Below, piece after piece: positions 7,169 through 12,653 of a stretch of DNA of 15,978 bases. The stretch covers positions 1 to 15,978 of the forward strand of contig JBLHLB010000055.1 in the NCBI GenBank assembly GCA_047618505.1. The letters run 5' to 3'. The notes under the pieces were generated by a model. That model did no database searches, was not told the origin of the DNA, and saw only the letters and a list, made by a program, of their open reading frames with translations. This DNA comes from JBLHLB01 sp047618505 (GTDB lineage: Bacteria > Planctomycetota > UBA1135 > GCA-002686595). Numbering within the stretch: position 1 is the stretch's first letter; the number at the start of each line of letters is the position of its first letter. Position numbers and translations under genes: made by a program.

Positions 7169-7520
7169 CTGATCAGTGCTCGTGTGGGGAGCGCGGAATT
7201 CGTAGGAGGTGTGGGAGGCGCTGGTGGTTATTGGTCGCTGCCGGCTCCGGCTCCGCTCGATCGGGATGAACCGATGACCGCAGTTTGGGAAGCACGTTGA
7301 GGCGCGACTTATGTGCGCAGAGCAAACTCATCCGCGGACTGCGCGGTGAATTCGACTTCGCGAACGCCATGGAAACTTTCTCAGGGTGGCGGTGCAAGTC
7401 CCAAGGAGTTTCCGCACCACAAAATCCAGCGCAGGGACAACAAGGCTACACAGGATGAGGTGGATGATTCCCGTTCTCGGACCGGATCGCAGGCTCATTG
7501 AAAGCACAGGTCACACGCGG

Positions 7521-7549
7521 TTGAGACACCTCCACGAGCTCGCTATTCT
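7521..7549 (+). promoter_or_regulatory. Predicted sigma-70 promoter for the lipoprotein-kdsB-pyrG cluster
   Basis: TTGAGA (7521-7526, 5 of 6 matches to TTGACA) is exactly 17 nt from TATTCT (7544-7549, 4 of 6 matches including TAxxxT). Transcription would start near 7557, leaving an unusually long leader of about 225 nt before the ATG at 7782. It is the best promoter match found upstream of the cluster. Confidence 0.5.
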
Positions 7550-7647
7550 CAGGGAGAAGGACGGCCATCCGTCAGCGAGAGTGAGAGTCCCGAACATCCA
7601 CCGTGATCTCACGCCCGAACCGGGGTAGACCGGAGTAGGCCCAAATA

Positions 7648-7709
7648 GGCCAAGGTAAGCATGGGCAACCGCATTCCAGTGCGGCCATGAATCTATGCTC
7701 ACCTGGGCC
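7648..7709. promoter_or_regulatory. Long imperfect hairpin in the leader of the kdsB-pyrG cluster
   Basis: Bases 7648-7662 pair with 7695-7709 as 4, 4 and 5 bp separated by two single mismatches (7652/7705 and 7657/7700). They enclose an inner CCGCA/TGCGG hairpin (7669-7673 with 7680-7684). An alternative fold pairs CATGG (7660-7664) with CCATG (7685-7689), which excludes part of the long stem. It ends 72 nt before the lipoprotein start. One mismatch becomes a G·U pair on the minus strand, so the acting strand is uncertain. Confidence 0.45.
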
Positions 7710-7744
7710 CCACTTGGACCCCTGCCCCAGTGGCTCTCGGCTTG

Positions 7745-7753
7745 CCCCCCCCC
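7745..7753. repeat. Nine-base poly-C tract upstream of the lipoprotein start
   Basis: Nine consecutive C lie 28 nt before the chosen ATG (7782) and downstream of an in-frame ATG at 7695. Slippage would alter the frame only if the earlier start were used. Confidence 0.75.
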
Positions 7754-7781
7754 AGACGACAACCCAGCTCCAACCACCGTC

Positions 7782-8360
7782 ATGTCTCCCCAACGCCAGC
7801 CCCTCGGGCCTCTTCGCTCTCTCCTAGGGAGCTTGTTTACGTCTCGGACCCAGTCCTCTTTCCTTGGCCTTGTGCTGCTCCTGGCCTGCTCCGCCTGCAC
7901 CAGTGGCCCCGCTGCCAGCGGATCTGGCAGCCCCACCAGGCTCCTGCTGCGCGATTATCGCACCATGCAGGAGTTCGAGATCGTCAACGACGCCTACGAC
8001 GACCGCATCGCCTTCTACTCCCAGAAGCGCAATCGTGGGCAGACCATGCGCAAGTTCCAGTCCGACGGGGAATTGAACGGCATGCTGGGGTTTCTGGACG
8101 ACCAGGGCTGGGGCAAATACAGCCAGACAGGCAACGCCCCCAGCGACGGAGCAGCGGTCATCACCAGCGCCTTTGAGCTTGAGCGCGACGGCAAGACGAC
8201 CCACTGGAAGATCGGAAACGGCTCCGAGGCAGACATGCGCCAGGCCTTCTTGGACTGCAAGCTGACGTTTGTATCCTTCTACCAGGCTACTCAGGGTTTT
8301 CAGACCGTCGACGGTGCAGAGTTTGACATGGACTCGGGCAACACGGGCGGCTCCCGCTGA
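7782..8360 (+). CDS. Putative lipoprotein of unknown function
   Basis: This 192-residue protein belongs to no family I recognise. Residues about 27-36 are hydrophobic (FLGLVLLLAC), followed by SACTSGP. Cys36 or Cys39 could be the lipidated cysteine, though neither lipobox is ideal. A Gly/Ser linker (about 41-50) leads to a soluble domain rich in charged and aromatic residues: EIVNDAYDDRIAFYSQKR (66-83), MLGFLDDQGWGKYSQ (101-115) and LTFVSFYQATQGF (161-173). It is most likely tethered to the envelope. ATG 7782 places the hydrophobic segment near the N-terminus; the earlier in-frame ATG at 7695 would add a Pro-rich stretch before it. No clear ribosome site is seen. The stop lies 4 nt before the kdsB start, implying cotranscription and possibly a role tied to the outer membrane. 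Confidence 0.7.
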   Translation: MSPQRQPLGPLRSLLGSLFTSRTQSSFLGLVLLLACSACTSGPAASGSGSPTRLLLRDYRTMQEFEIVNDAYDDRIAFYSQKRNRGQTMRKFQSDGELNGMLGFLDDQGWGKYSQTGNAPSDGAAVITSAFELERDGKTTHWKIGNGSEADMRQAFLDCKLTFVSFYQATQGFQTVDGAEFDMDSGNTGGSR

Positions 8361-8364
8361 CCCT

Positions 8365-9225
8365 ATGGAATCCTCGCCGAATAACCCCGGAGACAAGGCC
8401 CACGGGGCTTCGGCGCTGCCCCGGATCCATGCACCTGCCCCGCTAAGGGCCCTGGCGGTGATCCCAGCGCGCATCGGCTCCACACGCCTGCCGCGCAAAA
8501 TGCTCCTGGAGGCCGGTGGGCTACCCCTCTTTGCTCACACGGTCCGGAATGTCATGGGCAGCGGAGAGCCAGAAGGCAATGCGACTCTAGCCAGGGTGGT
8601 AGTGGCCACCGATTCCGAGGAGATCATGGCGGCCGCCAGAGAGCATGGCATCGAGGCTCTGATGACTTCGGCGGATCACCGCAGCGGTACGGATCGGGTC
8701 CACGAGGCCCTTGGTCGACTATCTACGGGGGGCAGGCCCTTCGATGTGGTGCTCAATGTGCAGGGTGACGAGCCCGAGCTCCCGCTGGAGCAGATCAACC
8801 TCCTGGTATCCGCCTTCTCGGACCCGGAGGTCCAAGTCGCTACCCTTTGCGCACCCGTTTTCCACAGTGCGACCCTCAAGGATCCCGCCGTGGTCAAAGT
8901 TGTTCGCGCAACAAATGGAAACGCCCTCTATTTTTCCCGATCAACCATCCCCTCGCGCACCCACGCACGCGAGGATCTAGGGGCGGACGCTCCCCTCGGG
9001 TGGCGGCACGTTGGCGTTTACGCCTTTCGGCCCGCGGCCTTGGCACGCTTCTGCGCCCTGCCCCCCGGCGAGCTCGAAGTGCTCGAGAGCCTGGAACAGC
9101 TACGCTGGCTTGAAGCCGGCCACTCCATACGCTGCCTGGCGGTTGACCACGTCTCCCCGGGCATCGACACTCAAGTTCAGTTCGAAGCCTTCCGCTCCTC
9201 CATCGAAGACGTACCAGAGGCCTAG
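8365..9225 (+). CDS. kdsB: 3-deoxy-manno-octulosonate cytidylyltransferase (CMP-Kdo synthetase)
   Basis: KdsB activates Kdo with CTP to give CMP-Kdo and pyrophosphate, the donor for the inner core of lipopolysaccharide. The 286-residue product has the family blocks AVIPARIGSTRLPRKML (31-47), VVVATDSEEI (78-87), HRSGTDRVHEA (105-115), VVLNVQGDEPELP (128-140), LYFSRSTIPS (188-197), RHVGVYAFRP (214-223), ESLEQLRWLEAG (241-252) and GIDTQ (266-270). The usual length is about 250; the extra part is an N-terminal tail of about 27 residues. The Gly of the usual STRLPGK is Arg44, while Lys45 is kept. The ATG at 8365 follows the lipoprotein stop by 4 nt. A frame from 8269 overlaps that gene and was rejected. 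pyrG, which makes the CTP substrate, follows after 53 bp. The enzyme implies a Kdo-containing outer membrane. Confidence 0.95.
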   Translation: MESSPNNPGDKAHGASALPRIHAPAPLRALAVIPARIGSTRLPRKMLLEAGGLPLFAHTVRNVMGSGEPEGNATLARVVVATDSEEIMAAAREHGIEALMTSADHRSGTDRVHEALGRLSTGGRPFDVVLNVQGDEPELPLEQINLLVSAFSDPEVQVATLCAPVFHSATLKDPAVVKVVRATNGNALYFSRSTIPSRTHAREDLGADAPLGWRHVGVYAFRPAALARFCALPPGELEVLESLEQLRWLEAGHSIRCLAVDHVSPGIDTQVQFEAFRSSIEDVPEA

Positions 9226-9278
9226 TGCCAACGCGCTAGACCTGATCACCCGGCCTCACACGGGTTCAGCACAGTTTC

Positions 9279-10922
9279 ATGACCAAACACATTTTTGTCA
9301 CTGGCGGCGTCGTCAGCAGCCTCGGTAAGGGGCTGACCGCCGCGGCGGTCGGGCTGATCCTCGAACGACGCGGACTCAAGGTCTCCATTCAGAAACTGGA
9401 CCCCTACATCAACGTGGACCCGGGGACCATGAGCCCCTTCCAACACGGGGAGGTCTATGTCACGGATGATGGCGCCGAGACCGACTTGGACCTGGGGCAC
9501 TACGAGCGCTTCACCCACGCGAAGTTGACCAAGAGCTCAAACTTCACCACGGGCAAGATCTACCAGTCGGTGATCGCGAAGGAACGCCGCGGCGACTATC
9601 TCGGTCGCACCGTGCAGGTCATTCCGCATATCACGGATGCCATCAAAGAAGCAATCCACACGGGCTATGAGGAGGATGTGGACGTCGCCATCACGGAGAT
9701 CGGCGGCACAGTCGGCGACATCGAAAGCCTGCCCTACCTCGAGGCCATACGGCAATTCGCCCTGGAGCTGCCGCGCGAGGACGTGCTCTTCATGCACATC
9801 ACCCTGCTGCCGTTCCTCAGGGCCTCAGGTGAAATGAAGACCAAGCCCACCCAGCAGTCCGTGGGCAAGCTGCGCGAAATCGGGATCCAGGCGGACGTAC
9901 TCGTATGTCGCACGGAGCGCCCCATGACAGAGGACATGGCACGCAAGATTTCGCTCTTCTGCAACGTACGCCGCGAGGCTGTAATCGAAGAGCGCGACGT
10001 GGACCTGACGATCTATCAGGTGCCGGTTGAACTTGTTAAAGCTGGCCTCGATCGCATCATCGCCGCCCACCTACACCTGCCCGTTGGCGAAGTCACGAAC
10101 CTCGACGATTGGGAGGCCATGATCGAGGAGATTCGCTCTGCCCGGGACGTTTGCGAGATCGCCGTGGTGGGCAAGTACATCGAGCTGCATGACGCCTACA
10201 AGTCGATCTACGAATCCTTGACCCACGCGGGCATCGCCAACTCCTGTCTCATACGCCTGCGCAAGGTCAGCGCAGAGGACCTTTTAGACGAGGGTGCGGA
10301 TGTCCTCGCCGGCGTCGACGGAGTCTTGATCCCCGGGGGCTTCGGCGAACGCGGACTTGAGGGCAAGATAGAAGCGATCCGTTGGGCCCGCGAAAACGAC
10401 ATCCCCTTCTTCGGCATTTGTCTTGGGATGCAGTGCGCTGTGATCGAGTTCGCACGCAATGTCGCCGGCCTTGAGGACGCCCACACCCTGGAGCACACGC
10501 CCCACACTCCCCATCCGGTGATTCACCTGATGGAGAGCCAGGAGGCAATCGAGAACAAGGGCGGGACCATGCGCTTGGGCGCCTACGACTGCACCCTGGC
10601 GGAGGGATCGATCGTGCGCCGCCTCTACGGCACACAGACCATCTCTGAGCGCCACCGCCACCGCTACGAGTTCAACAACGAGTACCGCGCGCAGCTCGAG
10701 CAAGCTGGCCTGGTTTGCTCCGGCCTGAACGAGGAGCACAACCTGGTGGAGATCGTTGAGCTCCCCAGCCACCCGTTCTACGTGGGCGTGCAGTTCCACC
10801 CGGAGTTCAAGAGCAACCCCCTCAAGCCCCACCCCATCTTCCGGGACTTCGTGCGGGCTGCCATCGCGCGCACGCGCAATGGATCCTCGAAAGGTCTCGT
10901 CAGCCAGGGAAGCGGAGCCTGA
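9279..10922 (+). CDS. pyrG: CTP synthase (glutamine-hydrolysing)
   Basis: PyrG makes CTP from UTP, ATP and glutamine in the cytoplasm, the last step of de novo pyrimidine nucleotide synthesis. The 547-residue product is full length. The synthetase half has FVTGGVVSSLGKGLTAAA (6-23), KLDPYINVDPGTMSPFQHGE (39-58) and EIGGTVGDIES (140-150). The glutaminase half has the oxyanion segment LIPGGFGERG (350-359), nucleophile Cys381 in FFGICLGMQ, and His507/Glu509 in GVQFHPEF. The segment that often reads AHSTEF is AHTLEHTPHTPHPVIHLM (401-418), a small His-rich variation. The ATG at 9279 matches the family N-terminus exactly, though no strong ribosome site is present. Its TGA overlaps the next ATG by one base. 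The family pairing with kdsB is common in Gram-negative genomes. Confidence 0.98.
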   Translation: MTKHIFVTGGVVSSLGKGLTAAAVGLILERRGLKVSIQKLDPYINVDPGTMSPFQHGEVYVTDDGAETDLDLGHYERFTHAKLTKSSNFTTGKIYQSVIAKERRGDYLGRTVQVIPHITDAIKEAIHTGYEEDVDVAITEIGGTVGDIESLPYLEAIRQFALELPREDVLFMHITLLPFLRASGEMKTKPTQQSVGKLREIGIQADVLVCRTERPMTEDMARKISLFCNVRREAVIEERDVDLTIYQVPVELVKAGLDRIIAAHLHLPVGEVTNLDDWEAMIEEIRSARDVCEIAVVGKYIELHDAYKSIYESLTHAGIANSCLIRLRKVSAEDLLDEGADVLAGVDGVLIPGGFGERGLEGKIEAIRWARENDIPFFGICLGMQCAVIEFARNVAGLEDAHTLEHTPHTPHPVIHLMESQEAIENKGGTMRLGAYDCTLAEGSIVRRLYGTQTISERHRHRYEFNNEYRAQLEQAGLVCSGLNEEHNLVEIVELPSHPFYVGVQFHPEFKSNPLKPHPIFRDFVRAAIARTRNGSSKGLVSQGSGA

Positions 10923-11248
10923 TGTCAGAATCAACTCGAACCGCAGACCAAGTCCCGCTTCCGGGCGGTGACTTTCGACTCTTCATTCAGAAGCTTGGGT
11001 ACCAAGCCCTGATCAGTCTGGGTGTGCTCGACAATCCCGTCACGGGTGAGCGCATGCCGAATCCCGCTGGGGCCGAAATGCTCTTGGACGACATCCGGAT
11101 GCTGCAGAACAAGACACGCGGCAACCTGGAGCCTGAGGAAGAGGAGCACCTGACCCAGGTTCTGGATCAGCTCATCCAGCACGCGGACGCCCTGGAGAAG
11201 ACCGGCGGCGACGTACCGGCTGCCAACAGCGGCACGCAACCGGGGTAG
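10922..11248 (+). CDS. DUF1844-family protein
   Basis: This 108-residue protein matches the DUF1844 pattern. FRLFIQKLGYQALISLG (18-34) is followed by an Asn/Pro-containing loop, AEMLLDDIRMLQNKTRGNLEPEEEEHL at residues 51-77 (key NKTRGNL), and VLDQLIQHAD (79-88). It is predicted helical, cytoplasmic and soluble, with no signal peptide. The function of the family is not established. Its ATG overlaps the pyrG stop (TGATG) and GGAG lies 4 nt upstream inside pyrG, so it is probably translationally coupled to pyrG. The tail (about 93-108) is low complexity. Confidence 0.88.
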   Translation: MSESTRTADQVPLPGGDFRLFIQKLGYQALISLGVLDNPVTGERMPNPAGAEMLLDDIRMLQNKTRGNLEPEEEEHLTQVLDQLIQHADALEKTGGDVPAANSGTQPG

Positions 11249-11294
11249 AGTTCCGGATCGGCTCCGACCCGGGCGCCAACGTCAGGCCTACCGC

Positions 11295-11300
11295 TATACT
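11295..11300 (+). promoter_or_regulatory. -10 box giving a probable leaderless mRNA
   Basis: TATACT (5 of 6 matches to TATAAT) ends exactly 7 nt before the ATG at 11308, so transcription should start at or next to the A of ATG. No good -35 box is seen at the usual distance. GGAGG lies directly against the ATG with no spacer, too close to act as a normal ribosome site. Confidence 0.5.
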
Positions 11301-11307
11301 GCGGAGG

Positions 11308-12606
11308 ATGAAATTTCCCGCGCGATTCTTGCTCCCGGGCCTGTTGATGCCCGTCCTGTTTGCACATCCCCAGACCACTTCGCCCTCGGCAACCGGGTCC
11401 CAGGACACGGGTCAGGCATCTCCCTTCCAGATAGAGGATGTGGAGGTCGCCAGCCACGGCCGCGCGGGAATGCCCGCGCCGGTACTGGGGGCAGATGGAG
11501 TATTGCGCATGAGCTGGGTGGAACGCCACGGGGGCGGTGAAGCACGACTGCTTCTATCGACCTTCGGCGAGGACGGATTTGGACCTCCCCATGAGGTCGC
11601 CCGGGGAGACGATTGGTTTGTGAACTGGGCAGACTTCCCCACCACGTCCGCCCTCGCCGACGGAAGCCTATTGGCCGTTTGGATGCGTATGCTCGGCGAG
11701 GGAACCTTCGCCTACGGGATTCAGTTTTCACTGTCCCACGACGGCGGGACAAGCTGGAGCGACCCCGCCTGGTTGCACGATGATCTCACCCCGGCGGAGC
11801 ATGGCTTTGTTTCCATCGTGCCCCTGGACGAATCGCGCTTCATGGCACTCTGGTTGGACGGTCGCGACTCAACCACGGCGCGGGAATTCCGAGCAGCGGG
11901 CGCTACGGAGACTGAGCCCGGCGCCCAACAACTTTGGTCGCGGACGATCGGAAGTGACGGAACCCTGGGGATCGAAATGCCGGTGGATGACCGCGTCTGC
12001 GATTGCTGCGGAACCAGTTTAGTGCGCACGGGCACCGGAGAGGTTGTAGCCGCCTGGCGCGACCGCAGCGAAGGGGAAGTACGCGACATCTATAGCGCCC
12101 GCTTTGACGGCAAGACTTGGAGCCGGGGCCAGCGCGTGCACCGCGACAATTGGGTCATCCCCGGCTGCCCCGTCAACGGCCCGCGCTTGGCCTGGGGACA
12201 GGGACGCCTGGCCTGCGCCTGGCACACCGGTGGTGAAACGATGGGCTCCTTCGTAGCTCTTGGAGCCGACGCCGACTCGGGAATTCGCCCTGCCGAGAAA
12301 GGGGCACGATTCGGCCTGCCCTCCGGTCTCGACAACGGCACCAGCGCGGGTCGCGTGGATGCACTCTTCCTCAGCGATGGGTCCTTACTCGTGACATGGA
12401 TGGAGCACGCGGAAGATGAAGTTCTCTGGCGCGGTCGCCTGATCGATCGCAAGGGCCGTTCGGGCCCGCCCCAGACCATTGCGCCCACCAGCTCCGACCG
12501 TGCCACTGGATTCCTGCGGGCGGCGCCTTTTGGCGACGGGGCACTCCTGGCCTGGACTGATCCGGACTCGGGAACGGTCCTCGCGGCGATGCTGACCCTG
12601 AACTGA
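11308..12606 (+). CDS. Exported sialidase-fold (BNR/Asp-box) protein with CDCC motif
   Basis: The 432-residue protein starts with a likely signal peptide (KFPARFLLPGLLMPVLFAH, 2-20) and then reads as repeated beta-strand units of a propeller. An Asp-box SHDGGTSW spans 143-150. A cysteine motif DRVCDCCGTS (228-237) is followed by AAWRDRSEGEVRDIYSA (248-264) and WVIPGCPVNGPRLAW (282-296); these recur together in a family often annotated exo-alpha-sialidase or BNR-repeat protein. I cannot identify a full sialidase active site, so enzymatic activity is not claimed. Cys231, Cys233, Cys234 and Cys287 could form disulfides or bind a metal or cofactor. It lies 59 nt after the DUF1844 gene with its own -10 box. 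An in-frame ATG at residue 14 is a less likely start. An 11-bp tandem duplication spans the stop. Confidence 0.82.
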   Translation: MKFPARFLLPGLLMPVLFAHPQTTSPSATGSQDTGQASPFQIEDVEVASHGRAGMPAPVLGADGVLRMSWVERHGGGEARLLLSTFGEDGFGPPHEVARGDDWFVNWADFPTTSALADGSLLAVWMRMLGEGTFAYGIQFSLSHDGGTSWSDPAWLHDDLTPAEHGFVSIVPLDESRFMALWLDGRDSTTAREFRAAGATETEPGAQQLWSRTIGSDGTLGIEMPVDDRVCDCCGTSLVRTGTGEVVAAWRDRSEGEVRDIYSARFDGKTWSRGQRVHRDNWVIPGCPVNGPRLAWGQGRLACAWHTGGETMGSFVALGADADSGIRPAEKGARFGLPSGLDNGTSAGRVDALFLSDGSLLVTWMEHAEDEVLWRGRLIDRKGRSGPPQTIAPTSSDRATGFLRAAPFGDGALLAWTDPDSGTVLAAMLTLN

Positions 12607-12613
12607 CCCTGAA
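12592..12613. repeat. 11-bp perfect tandem duplication across the sialidase-fold gene stop
   Basis: CTGACCCTGAA occurs at 12592-12602 and 12603-12613. The TGA stop (12604-12606) lies in the second copy, and a further in-frame TGA follows two codons later. Confidence 0.9.
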
Positions 12614-12640
12614 CTGGCACGGGAAAGACGCGCTACCCGC

Positions 12641-12646
12641 TACCCT
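12641..12646 (+). promoter_or_regulatory. -10-like box upstream of the metalloprotease, possible leaderless start
   Basis: TACCCT fits TAxxxT and ends exactly 7 nt before the ATG at 12654, the same geometry as the gene upstream. No Shine-Dalgarno sequence lies between them. The core is weaker than the TATACT at 11295 (4 of 6 matches), and no -35 box is evident. Confidence 0.35.
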
Positions 12647-12653
12647 TGCATCC

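Larger units (their letters stand above)
7169..7781. other. 613-bp non-coding region between divergent genes
   Basis: No convincing gene is seen. The rightward half holds a sigma-70-like promoter (7521-7549). Hairpins follow it: GTGAGA/TCTCAC (7581-7586 with 7607-7612), a long stem at 7648-7709, and CCACT/AGTGG (7710-7733). A run of nine C (7745-7753) lies before the lipoprotein ATG. The left half should carry the LysM promoter, but no clear boxes were found. A 74-codon minus-strand frame ending 4 nt before the LysM start has no recognisable features. Confidence 0.55.

Noticed and set aside
7173..7397. 74-codon minus-strand frame ending 4 nt before the LysM start
   Set aside because: The spacing hints at coupling, but the product is low-complexity, rich in Pro/Arg/Ser, without a motif or ribosome site. 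Kept only as a remote possibility.
7360..7440. Possible riboswitch near GGTGCAAGTCC
   Set aside because: It slightly recalls the start of a cobalamin element, but the conserved B12-box and the remaining core are absent; a TPP core is also absent.
7511..7936. 141-codon minus-strand frame
   Set aside because: It overlaps the lipoprotein start and its leader on the opposite strand, shows no recognisable motif and no ribosome site.
8269..8364. Earlier start for kdsB inside the lipoprotein gene
   Set aside because: It would overlap 92 bp of the lipoprotein gene and add residues with no family match; the ATG at 8365 sits 4 nt after the stop.
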